Shown piece by piece: positions 35,341-42,626 of a DNA stretch of 64,000 nucleotides. The translations under genes and the position numbers were made by a program. Positions within the stretch are counted from its first letter, which is position 1. Every line of letters starts with the position of its first letter. Below the pieces are notes generated by a model. The model worked only from the letters and a program-made list of their open reading frames with translations. It made no database searches and was not told the DNA's origin. The DNA comes from an uncultured Roseateles sp. GTDB taxonomy: Bacteria > Pseudomonadota > Gammaproteobacteria > Burkholderiales > Burkholderiaceae. The stretch is taken from assembly GCA_946886855.1 (NCBI GenBank), contig CAMPJJ010000011.1, positions 1 through 64,000 on the forward strand, read 5' to 3'.

Positions 35341-35370
35341 CTTTTACGCGGCCCGGGCCGCATTGGATGC
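35341..35370 (-). promoter_or_regulatory. predicted ECF-type promoter of the DUF4331 operon
   Basis: On the minus strand GCATCC (35365-35370) is followed after exactly 18 bases by TAAAAG (35341-35346). Compared with the element before the ECF sigma gene, both share ATCCA at the upstream end and GCGTA(T/A)AAG at the downstream end with identical spacing. It would give a leader of about 60 bases before the DUF4331 ATG. Confidence 0.5.
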
Positions 35371-35530
35371 GCGGACCGGTCCGTGTCGCGGGTTGGAGGT
35401 CCACCGCTGGGACGGCTGGGGCAAGGGCGAGCCCCGTGTGCCCGTTGACGCGTCAGCGTTGGAGGGGACAGGGTGGACGGGATTCCGATGAATCCGAATC
35501 GGCCGACGACGCGTACGCGCGGCGCGAGGG

Positions 35531-36415
35531 CTAGCGTTTTCGCGCCGGCGACCTCGTCGTCCCCTTCTCCGTCCCCTTCTCCGTCCCCTTCTCCGTCCCC
35601 TTATCGGTCCCCTTCTCCGTCCCCTTCACCGTTCCCTTCACCGTTCCCTTCGTCGTCCTCGTCGCCCCTTTGATCCCGCCCAGGATCAGGTCGATCCCGG
35701 CGAGGAAGTCGCCGCGGTCGTCGTGACGCTGCAGCTGGTCCGCGACCGATCGCGTGAACGGGTAGTCGCGCTCGTCGAGCGCCGTCCATGCCTCGGCCAC
35801 CTCGCCGAGGAAGTCCTCCCGATCGAGCTCACGCGTCTGCGCGGAGAGCCGGTTCGCCGCGTTCTGCCCGCCGACACCGAGGATGTAATGCAGCAGCGCC
35901 GAGGCCGCGGACCACTCCCCCGCCGCCGGCGCGCCGAGCGCCCGCACCTGCTGCCCGAGGCACTCGAACAGGCGCACCGTCGGCAGTGCGCCGGCCGACT
36001 GGAACAGCGCCGATCCGATCCACGGGTGCGCGTCCATCGCGTCGAACGTGCCGAGCGCGAGCGCGCGGATCGTGTCCTCCGGCGACTGCGCGCCAGCCTC
36101 CGCGCCGGACTGCGCGTCGGCGTTCGCGTCGGCGTTCGCGTCCGCCTGCGCGGCCGTCACCTCGGCCGTCACCTCGGCCGTCACCTCGGCCATCACGCCC
36201 GCGATCACCGCGTCGCACGCGGCCACGAGCAGATCACCCTTGTTGGCGACGTGCCAGTAGATCGCGCCGGGCCCCGTCGCGAGCCGCTCCGACAACGCGC
36301 GGAAGGTCAGACCGCCCTCCCCGGCGCTGTCGAGCAACGCAATCGACGCTTCGACGATGCGATCCCGCGAGAGGGAATCCTCCCGCCGTTGAGGCGACCC
36401 TGTCTTCTTGACCAT
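35531..36415 (-). CDS. TetR family regulator with repetitive basic C-terminal tail
   Basis: One-component repressor, probably of the divergent TetX-like monooxygenase gene. The N-terminal helix-turn-helix is clear (SRDRIVEASIALLDSAGEGGLTFRALSERLATGPGAIYWHVANKGDLL) and the C-terminal part resembles TetR_C domains of tetracycline-type repressors. The 294-residue length is well above the usual 200: an AEVTAEVTAEVT and ADANADANADA insert lies near residues 75-100, and the last 40 residues are a Lys/Gly/Thr repeat (KGTEKGTEKGT) encoded by a 12-bp tandem repeat. Such a basic tail could add nonspecific DNA contact. The ATG at 36415 is the closest to the domain start. Confidence 0.88.
   Translation of the reverse strand: MVKKTGSPQRREDSLSRDRIVEASIALLDSAGEGGLTFRALSERLATGPGAIYWHVANKGDLLVAACDAVIAGVMAEVTAEVTAEVTAAQADANADANADAQSGAEAGAQSPEDTIRALALGTFDAMDAHPWIGSALFQSAGALPTVRLFECLGQQVRALGAPAAGEWSAASALLHYILGVGGQNAANRLSAQTRELDREDFLGEVAEAWTALDERDYPFTRSVADQLQRHDDRGDFLAGIDLILGGIKGATRTTKGTVKGTVKGTEKGTDKGTEKGTEKGTEKGTTRSPARKR
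35559..35654. repeat. 12-bp tandem repeat encoding the TetR tail
   Basis: Eight copies of a 12-bp unit (GTCCCCTTCTCC and close variants) encode the Lys-Gly-Thr-Glu/Val/Asp repeats at the C-terminus of the TetR regulator. Copies near the 3' end of the gene are nearly identical, and copies nearer the fold have diverged, as expected for recent expansion. Confidence 0.9.
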
Positions 36416-36434
36416 GCCGCGATCTTGACACATC

Positions 36435-36470
36435 TGGAACGCCGCTCCATCATCATGGAACGGCATTCCA
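36435..36470. promoter_or_regulatory. two tandem TetR-type operators
   Basis: TGGAACGCCGCTCCA (36435-36449) and TGGAACGGCATTCCA (36456-36470) are two palindromic 15-mers of the form TGGAAC-N5-TCCA in direct repeat, 21 bases apart centre to centre, or two helical turns. They lie in the 108-base gap between the TetR gene and the divergent monooxygenase, where a TetR dimer would block both promoters. Confidence 0.75.
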
Positions 36471-36523
36471 TACATCGACCGGATCTTCGCGTCCGGGCGA
36501 TGTCATCCCATGAAGGATTCACC

Positions 36524-37660
36524 ATGACACGCACGATCGCCATCGTCGGCGCCGGCCTGGGCGGCCTGATGCTCGCCCGGGTGCTGCACGTCCACGGCAT
36601 CGCCTCGACCGTCTACGAGGCGGAGGCCTCACCCACCGCGCGCGCGCAGGGCGGCATGCTCGACATCCACGACGACAGCGGCCAGGTCGCGTTGAAGGCC
36701 GCGCGGCTGCACGACGAATTCGTCCGCCTCATCCATCCCGGCGGACAGGCCTCGCGCGTGCTCGACAAGACCGGCGCGGTGCTCCTCGATCAACCCGACG
36801 ACGGCAGCGGCGGTCGCCCCGAGGTGCGACGCGGCGAACTCCGTCGCCTGCTGCTGGACGCGCTGCCCGCCGGCACGGTGCAATGGGGACGCAAGCTCGC
36901 AACGGTCGCTGCCCTCGGCAACGGTCGGCACGCGCTGACCTTCACCGACGGCTCGACGGCGACGACCGATCTGCTCGTCGGTGCCGATGGCGCGTGGTCG
37001 AAGGTTCGTCCGCTGCTCTCGCAGGCAAAGCCTGAATACGTCGGCACGACCTTCATCGAAACCTACCTCTCCGACGCCGACGTCCGCCATCCCGCGAGCG
37101 CCAAGGCCGTCGGCGGCGGCGCGTTGTTCGCCATGACGCCGGGGAAAGGCATCTTTGCGCATCGCGAGCCGGACGGCGTCCTGCACACCTACGTGGCGCT
37201 GCGCAAGCCGATGGCGTGGGTCTCGGAGATGGAGGACGCCGAGCCCGCCGCGGCGCGCCAGCGCGTCGCCTTGGAATTCGAGGGCTGGACACCAGCGCTG
37301 ACGGCGCTCATCACCGACGGCGAGACCGCGCCGGTGCTGCGGCCGATCCACGCGCTCCCCGCGGATGGCCGATGGGCGCGCGTCCCCGGCGTGACGCTGG
37401 TCGGCGACGCGGCGCACCTGATGGCGCCGGCCGGCGACGGCGCGAACCTCGCGATGGTGGACGGCGCCGAGCTCGGAGAAGCCATTGCGGCGCACCCGGA
37501 CAATCTGGAGGCCGCGCTGTCGGCCTACGAGGCCACGATGTTCCCCCGCAGCGCGGCCGCGGCGCTCGGCTCGGTCGAGGTGCTGGACGCCTGCATCGGC
37601 GAGGACGCGCCGCGCAGCCTGGTGCGGTTCTTCGAGCAGGCGAAGGGCGCGGCCGCTTAG
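36524..37660 (+). CDS. FAD-dependent monooxygenase, TetX-like
   Basis: Flavin monooxygenase of the UbiH/PHBH family. The 378-residue product has the Rossmann GxGxxG motif at the start (IAIVGAGLGGLMLARVLHVHG), an Arg-containing segment (EVRRGELRRLLLDALP), the DG motif (LLVGADGAWSKVRPLL) and the GD motif (VTLVGDAAHLMAPAGDGANLAMVDG), all in order. Length and the sequence ARAQGGMLDIHDDSGQVAL are close to the TetX tetracycline-inactivating group, but many relatives in soil bacteria act on other aromatics. Divergent TetR control with twin operators is like tetracycline systems. AAGGA lies before the ATG. Activity on tetracycline is only a possibility. Confidence 0.9.
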   Translation: MTRTIAIVGAGLGGLMLARVLHVHGIASTVYEAEASPTARAQGGMLDIHDDSGQVALKAARLHDEFVRLIHPGGQASRVLDKTGAVLLDQPDDGSGGRPEVRRGELRRLLLDALPAGTVQWGRKLATVAALGNGRHALTFTDGSTATTDLLVGADGAWSKVRPLLSQAKPEYVGTTFIETYLSDADVRHPASAKAVGGGALFAMTPGKGIFAHREPDGVLHTYVALRKPMAWVSEMEDAEPAAARQRVALEFEGWTPALTALITDGETAPVLRPIHALPADGRWARVPGVTLVGDAAHLMAPAGDGANLAMVDGAELGEAIAAHPDNLEAALSAYEATMFPRSAAAALGSVEVLDACIGEDAPRSLVRFFEQAKGAAA

Positions 37661-37663
37661 GCC

Positions 37664-38245
37664 TCAACTGCCGCAGCCGCCGCCGCAGCTGCTCCCGCAA
37701 CTGCCCCCTCCTCCGCCGTCGCCGCCTCCGCCGTCGCCGCCTCCGCCGTCGCCGCCTCCGTCGCCGCCACATCCGCCGTCGCCATCTCCGCAGTGCCCGC
37801 TGCCACTGCCGCAGCTGCTGCCACAGCCGCTCCCCCCACCCTTGTCCTCCTTCTCTCCGCGCTCGCGAGCGGCGAGTCCCGCCTCGCGTGCGCCGACGAG
37901 ACCGAAGGCGACCAAGGCCGCCGGCATCAAGGTGCCGTGCCGGTGCGGGTGCCCGCGGGGTCGACCGTCCGCGTCGAGGTCGGTGTGCAGCACCGTGCCG
38001 TGGAAGCGCTCGTAGGACCAGCCCCCCGGGGTCTTCAGAAGACGATCGACCCGGAAGACCAGCGGCAATGTCCCGCGCACCGGAGAGCGCTGTTCGGCCC
38101 GACAGGCGCGAACCAGGCAGCGGGCGAGCGACGCTCCGCTGTCCTCGCCAGGCTCGTGCTCGCGATGAGCCACGGTGCGCCCGTAGCGCTGCAGCTGCCA
38201 GGCGGCGAGTCCTTCGGGATCGCGCTCGATCCAGAGGTGCCACAC
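37664..38245 (-). CDS. Cys/Gly-rich protein, possibly with a damaged start
   Basis: A protein ending in a striking Cys/Gly/Ser tail (GGGSGCGSSCGSGSGHCGDGDGGCGG...SCGSSCGGGCGS), preceded by a hydrophobic segment (LMPAALVAFGLVGAREAGLA) and a domain with VWHLWIERDPEGLAAWQLQRYGRTVAHREH that resembles the WHxFI region of glycine-rich-domain proteins. The only standard in-frame start is a GTG at 38245, which falls inside this domain. The open frame continues upstream to 38713 and reads like protein (LRHLNWARHLRR, WLKQVAVDHPGWKPGERGW), but contains no ATG, GTG or TTG. Either a start codon was lost or a frameshift lies upstream. It follows the monooxygenase tail-to-tail with three bases between. Function unknown. 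Confidence 0.6.
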   Translation of the reverse strand: MWHLWIERDPEGLAAWQLQRYGRTVAHREHEPGEDSGASLARCLVRACRAEQRSPVRGTLPLVFRVDRLLKTPGGWSYERFHGTVLHTDLDADGRPRGHPHRHGTLMPAALVAFGLVGAREAGLAARERGEKEDKGGGSGCGSSCGSGSGHCGDGDGGCGGDGGGDGGGGDGGGGDGGGGGSCGSSCGGGCGS

Positions 38246-38713
38246 CAGGTCCGCCGCCCGCGATGGCAGGGCGCAGGACAGCGGCGCGGCGGCGGCGCTG
38301 GCTTCGAAGAACTGTTCAAGGGCATGGGCCGCGAGGCGCCATCCGCGTTCTCCGGGCTTCCAGCCGGGGTGATCGACGGCGACCTGCTTCAGCCAGGCAG
38401 TCTTGAGGTGCGGGGGAAAGGCCGGCGGCGCGGGCCTCTGCCACTGTCGGGCGGCTTGTCGTTGCCGCTGCTCATGCCGACGCAGGTGGCGCGCCCAGTT
38501 GAGATGGCGCAGGCGCCTCAGCAGCCTGTCGAGGAGGCGCTCGTTCCTCCGATGGCGGCCCGTGTCTTGGGACTGGCCGCTCTTGTTGTCGTCCTTGGTC
38601 TTCTGGATGTTCGTCTCTTCTTTTTGTTGTTGTGCGCCGGAGTGTGTGTCGAGAAGATGACGAAGAGATGACGGCGTGCGCGACGGGCAACGGAGGCCCG
38701 TGACGGCTCGCTG
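38246..38713 (-). other. open frame extending the Cys/Gly-rich gene, without a start codon
   Basis: In the same frame as the gene ending at 37664 there is no stop for 468 bases upstream of the GTG at 38245. The translation is Arg/Gln/His-rich and coding-like from about 38548 on (RLLDRLLRRLRHLNWARHL), and a GGAGG lies just before that point, but no ATG, GTG or TTG follows it. Nothing else was recognised here; the overlapping plus-strand open frames look like shadows. Confidence 0.45.
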
Positions 38714-39655
38714 CTACGCGGAGGGCCGCGGCTCCGGCGCGACCGTCACGGCATGGCGCCACGCCCTCGGCGATTGCCCCGTGATGCGTTTGAACGCGTG
38801 GCTGAAGGCGCTCTCCGACGCGTAGCCGAGCGTCTGCGCCAGTACCGCCACCGGGGTGTCCTCCTCCCTCAACGCGCGCTCAGCCAGGCGCATGCGCCAG
38901 TCCGAGAGATAGCTCAGCGGCGCGACGCCCGCGGCCTCCTTGAAGCGCACGGCGAAGGTCGTCCGCGACATCGCGCAAGCGCCCGCCAGTTCTTCCAGAT
39001 GCCAGCGCCGCGCCGGGTCGCCGTGCATCAGGCGCAGCGCCGGCGCGATGCGCGGGTCGGCCAGCGCGCGCAGCCAGCCGGCCGGCATCGGGCCGGACGA
39101 CTCCAGATGCGCGCGCAGGATCTGGATGAACAGCAGCTGCGACAGCTGCTCCGACACCAGTTGGGTGCCGGGCATCGGGTCGGCCCGCTCCTCGACCAGC
39201 TGGTTCAGCACCCAGCGGAAGACCGCCGCCCGCGGCGAGGCCGCCCGGATGTGGATCCACGGCGGCAGGACGCCCTCGAGCAGCCGAGCGCTCGCCGGCT
39301 CGAGCAAGACGTGACCCCCGAGGTGCGCGAAGTCCTTGCCATCGCCCAGCGTGGCCGTCGAGCGACCCGCGCCCGAGAAAAGCCCCATCGCCTCCACAGG
39401 CTCGAGGTCCGGCGCGCTGGACAGCACCGACGTCCGCTTGGCCGCCAGCAGTCCGACGTCGCCGGTCTCGAACAGGATCGCGTCCGGCTCGCCGTCGATG
39501 CGCACCCAGCACCGCCCCTTCACGACGGCGAAGAACTTGATCTTGTCCGGCGCCGGGAAGCGGATCGCCCACGCGCCGCCGGCCTGCAAGCCGCCGGTGA
39601 CCAGCGATGCAGCGCGGGTGAACTTGAGGATGTCGGACAACGGATCGGCCAGCAT
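38714..39655 (-). CDS. AraC family transcriptional regulator with cupin domain
   Basis: Transcription factor of 313 residues. An N-terminal AraC cupin-6-type domain (DPLSDILKFTRAASLVTGGLQAGGAWAIRFP...IKFFAVVKGRCWVRIDGEP) binds an unknown effector, and the C-terminal double helix-turn-helix (WHLEELAGACAMSRTTFAVRFKEAAGVAPLSYLSDWRMRLAERAL...YASESAFSHAFKRITGQSPRAWR) is complete. It is divergent from the remnant of an SDR gene; regulators of this subgroup often sit beside and control such oxidoreductase genes. The ATG at 39655 matches the common family start (MLADPLSDIL). Confidence 0.92.
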   Translation of the reverse strand: MLADPLSDILKFTRAASLVTGGLQAGGAWAIRFPAPDKIKFFAVVKGRCWVRIDGEPDAILFETGDVGLLAAKRTSVLSSAPDLEPVEAMGLFSGAGRSTATLGDGKDFAHLGGHVLLEPASARLLEGVLPPWIHIRAASPRAAVFRWVLNQLVEERADPMPGTQLVSEQLSQLLFIQILRAHLESSGPMPAGWLRALADPRIAPALRLMHGDPARRWHLEELAGACAMSRTTFAVRFKEAAGVAPLSYLSDWRMRLAERALREEDTPVAVLAQTLGYASESAFSHAFKRITGQSPRAWRHAVTVAPEPRPSA

Positions 39656-39805
39656 GTTCGAACTATCGCGCAAGTGATGCGGACGCTCAAGCATTCACAG
39701 TTCGACAACCACCTCCTATCGTTCGCACCCTGCGGCCAGGAGGCGACGGATCGACACCCGCCCGCCGGGTCGTGCTCCGTGCCCGACAGGAAGACCACGA
39801 ACGAC

Positions 39806-40682
39806 ATGAACGACTTGCGATCGGCTGTCCTTCGTCCTCGCCGACCTGTCGGCCGACGCCGGCTGGGCCGAGGCCGTGGCGGGATGCCGCTATGTGCTGC
39901 ACGGCGCCTCGCCGACGCCGTCGGGCGCGCAGGTCACCGAGGAGGACTGGATCCGCCCGGCGGTGGACGGCAACCTGCGCGTGCTGCGCGCGGCGCGGGA
40001 TGCCGGGGTCAAGCGCGTCGTCCTGACCTCCGCCTTCGGCGCGATCTGCGCGGGGCATGGTCCGATGTCGCGCCCTTTCGACGAGACCGACTGGAGCGAT
40101 CTCTCCGGCCCGGTCTGGCCGTACCAGAAGTCCAAGACCCTGGCCGAACGCGCGGCCTGGGACTTCGTGGCGAAGGAAGGCGGCGCGCTGGAGTTGTCCG
40201 CGATCAATCCGGTCGCGGTGCTCGGACCGGCGCTGGGCCACGACACCTCCCATTCCATCCGTCTCATCCAGCGCATGCTGAATGGCCAGCCCGGCTGTCC
40301 GAAGATCAACACCGGTGTGGTGGACGTCCGCGACGTCGCCGATCTGCATCTGCGCGCGATGACGGATCCGGCCGCCAACGGCGAGCGTTTCCTCGCCACC
40401 GCCGGCGACAGTCTGTGGATGGTCGACATCGCCAGGGTGCTCCAGCGACAGCTGGGTGCCGCGGCGCACCGTGTGAGGACGCGCGTGCTCCCGAACTGGC
40501 TGGTGAAGCTGATCGGGCGCGGCACGCCTGCGGGGCGCAGCGTCGCGTGGCTGCTCGACCGGAACATGAACGCCTCCGGCGACAAGGCGCGACGCCTGCT
40601 CGGCTGGCGACCGCGATCGAACGAGGAAGCCATCGTGGCGACTGCCGAAAGCCTCATTCGATTGCGGATGGTGCGCGACTGA
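39806..40682 (+). pseudogene. NAD-dependent epimerase/SDR, 5'-deleted
   Basis: Remnant of an extended short-chain dehydrogenase of the dihydroflavonol-reductase type. The retained part includes RLSFVLADLSADAGWAEAVAGC, YVLHGASP, KRVVLTSAFGAI, the catalytic YQKSK and a normal C-terminus (RRLLGWRPRSNEEAI). The N-terminal Rossmann segment of roughly 70 residues with its GxxGxxG motif is absent. An ATG with coding-like context (39806, MNDLRSAV) lies just upstream but one base out of frame with the rest, so an internal deletion with frameshift is likely. A GTG at 39876 could start a 268-residue fragment, but it could not bind NAD normally. It is divergent from the AraC gene. Confidence 0.75.
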
Positions 40683-40711
40683 CGCCGCACGGCGCCGAGG
40701 TCACGCCGCGT

Positions 40712-41689
40712 TCACTCCACCGTGATGCTGCGATCCTTGATCAGCGTGGCCATGCGCTTGAGCTCGGCGTCGACGAACTTCTCCGACTCGGCCACGCCGC
40801 CGTGGAAGGCGTCACCGCCGAGCTCGGCGATCCGCGCCTTCACCTCGGGCGAGGCCAGCGCCTGCTGCACGGCCTTGGACAGGCGATCGATCACCGGCGC
40901 CGGCGTGCCGACCGGCGCGAACAGCCCGTTCCATTCGTACATCTCGAATCCGGGCAGGCCGGCCTCGGCGCCGGTCGGCACGTCCGGCAGCGCCGCGGAA
41001 CGCTTCTTCCCGCTCACCGCCAGCGGACGCAGCTTGCCCTGCTTCACGTACTGCAGCGTCGAGGCCACGTTGCCGAAGAACACCGGGACCTGGCCGCCGA
41101 TGACGTCGGTCAGCGCGGGACCGCCGCCCTTGTAGGGCACGTGCATCATCTCGACCTTCGCGGACTGCTCGAACAGCACGCCCGCGATGTGCTGCGCCGA
41201 GCCGTTGCCCGACGAGGCGAACGCCACCGCGTCCGTCTTCGCCTTGGCCGCGGCGATCAGCTCGGCGGCGTTCTTCGCGGGGAACTGCGCGTTCACCAGC
41301 ACGACGTTGGGGAACAGCGCCGTCACCGCGACCGTCTTGAAGGCCTTGCCGTGCTTGTAGGGCGAGTTGGGGAACAGCGTCGGCGTGACCGCGTACGAGG
41401 ACGCGTCGAACAGCAGCGTGTAGCCGTCGGCCGGCGCGCGCGACACGGCGCCGGCAGCGATCTGGCCGCTGCCGCCGGGGCGGTTCTCGATGATGACGGT
41501 CTGGCCGAGCGCCTCGCCGACCTTGGGCGCGATCAGCCGCGCGATCAGGTCCGCGCCGCCGCCGGGCGGGTAGCTCACCATGAAGGTCACCGGCTTGGTG
41601 GGCCAGGCTTGCGCCGAGGCGGCGCCTGGGAAGCTGGCCAGGGCGGCCGCGGCCAGCGCCGTCATCACGGCATGGCGTCGTTGGATCAT
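40712..41689 (-). CDS. tripartite tricarboxylate transporter substrate-binding protein (Bug family)
   Basis: Periplasmic solute receptor of 325 residues. A signal peptide (about 1-26, ending ASA) is followed by the family opening WPTKPVTFMVSYPPGGGADLIARLIAPKVGEALGQTVIIENRPGGSGQIAAG and the loop PADGYTLLFDASSYAV. LDVIGGQVPVFFGN-type and LPDVPTGAEAGLPGFE motifs close the second lobe. No TctA/TctB membrane genes are in the window, as is common for orphan Bug receptors in Burkholderiales. The start is supported by GGAG before the ATG. It is downstream of the GntR gene on the same strand, so the pair may be coregulated; the ligand is unknown. Confidence 0.93.
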   Translation of the reverse strand: MIQRRHAVMTALAAAALASFPGAASAQAWPTKPVTFMVSYPPGGGADLIARLIAPKVGEALGQTVIIENRPGGSGQIAAGAVSRAPADGYTLLFDASSYAVTPTLFPNSPYKHGKAFKTVAVTALFPNVVLVNAQFPAKNAAELIAAAKAKTDAVAFASSGNGSAQHIAGVLFEQSAKVEMMHVPYKGGGPALTDVIGGQVPVFFGNVASTLQYVKQGKLRPLAVSGKKRSAALPDVPTGAEAGLPGFEMYEWNGLFAPVGTPAPVIDRLSKAVQQALASPEVKARIAELGGDAFHGGVAESEKFVDAELKRMATLIKDRSITVE

Positions 41690-41819
41690 GGGGAGTCTCC
41701 AGAAAGAAGTCAGGACGAAAACAGCGGGAGGGGGTCGCGGGCAGAGCAGGCAGAGCGGGCGGAGAGAACAGAAAGCGCCCGCCTCGGCGAAGGGAACAGC
41801 GCAGGGATCAACGCACGGA

Positions 41820-42569
41820 TCAGCGCATCTCGGCGCTGTAATGGAAAGCGGTGGCGTCGCCCCAGGTGGTGCGCAGCTCGATGCACCGGCCGCCGAGGTC
41901 GAAGGCCTTTCGGTCGACACGGATGCCGGGCGCGCCCTCGGGCAGGTCCAGCAGGGCCGCGGTCGCGGCGTCCAGATGGCCGAAGCTCAGCTCGTCGGCG
42001 GCCCGCGCGACAGTCACGCCGCACAGGCGGGCCAGCATCGGATAAAGCAGGTCTTCCCAGTCGCCCGGGGCGAGCTCGCGCAGCGCGGCGAAGCGGTCCA
42101 TCGGCAGCAGGATGTCCTCGGCGAGCACCGGCCTGCCGTCGAGCAGCCGCACCCGCTTGACGCGCAGCGCGCCGTCGCCGGTCTGCTGACCCAGCGCCTG
42201 GGCTTCCGCCGCGCGCAGGCGCACCGTCTGGCAGCGCCGGATCTGCGCCGTGGGCGGCCCGTCCGCCGGACCGCGGAAGCGGAAGAAACGCAGCAGCGAC
42301 GGGCCGTTCAGGCCTTGCGTGACGAAGGTGCCCTTGCCGTGCACCCGCTGGACGATGCCCTCCGCCGCCAGCATGGCGACGGCCTGCCGGACGGTGCCGA
42401 GCGCCACGCCGAAGCGCTGCGCGAGCTCGGTCTCCGACGGGATCGCCGCGCCGGCGGACCACTCGCCGCCGATGATGCGTTGGCGCAGGTCCTGCGCGAG
42501 TTGCGCATAACGGCTGACGCCGGCGGTCGAGGCAAGCCCCGCGTCCGCGGGCCCTGAGGCGCTGGCCAT
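41820..42569 (-). CDS. GntR family regulator with UTRA domain
   Basis: Transcription regulator of 249 residues in the HutC/FarR subgroup. The winged helix is complete (YAQLAQDLRQRIIGGEWSAGAAIPSETELAQRFGVALGTVRQAVAMLAAEGIVQRVHGKGTFV) and the C-terminal UTRA ligand domain has FFRFRG, VKRVRLLDGRPVLAEDILLP and [20 protein letters not shown]. It is divergent from an amidohydrolase and upstream of a Bug receptor. A perfect inverted repeat in the 57-base gap between the two starts is a likely operator for both directions. The effector may be the amidohydrolase substrate or product. Confidence 0.92.
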   Translation of the reverse strand: MASASGPADAGLASTAGVSRYAQLAQDLRQRIIGGEWSAGAAIPSETELAQRFGVALGTVRQAVAMLAAEGIVQRVHGKGTFVTQGLNGPSLLRFFRFRGPADGPPTAQIRRCQTVRLRAAEAQALGQQTGDGALRVKRVRLLDGRPVLAEDILLPMDRFAALRELAPGDWEDLLYPMLARLCGVTVARAADELSFGHLDAATAALLDLPEGAPGIRVDRKAFDLGGRCIELRTTWGDATAFHYSAEMR

Positions 42570-42592
42570 GCTGGAAGTTCCCAAAGCTGTTT

Positions 42593-42612
42593 TCCTATAG
42601 TCCTCTATAGGA
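42593..42612. promoter_or_regulatory. likely GntR operator
   Basis: TCCTATAG-TCCT-CTATAGGA is an 8-bp inverted repeat with a four-base spacer, in the gap between the divergent GntR and amidohydrolase genes. It lies 14 bases before the amidohydrolase ATG, so binding would block its expression. Confidence 0.65.
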
Positions 42613-42626
42613 CTAGAATTCACGCC

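Noticed and set aside
35559..35654. Regular repeats resembling a CRISPR array
   Set aside because: Units are 12 bp in direct tandem with no unique spacers and encode the TetR tail.
38753..42160. 1135-codon plus-strand open frame
   Set aside because: It crosses the AraC, SDR remnant, Bug receptor and GntR loci in a frame with no domain; only the short ATG context at 39806 is kept, as part of the pseudogene.
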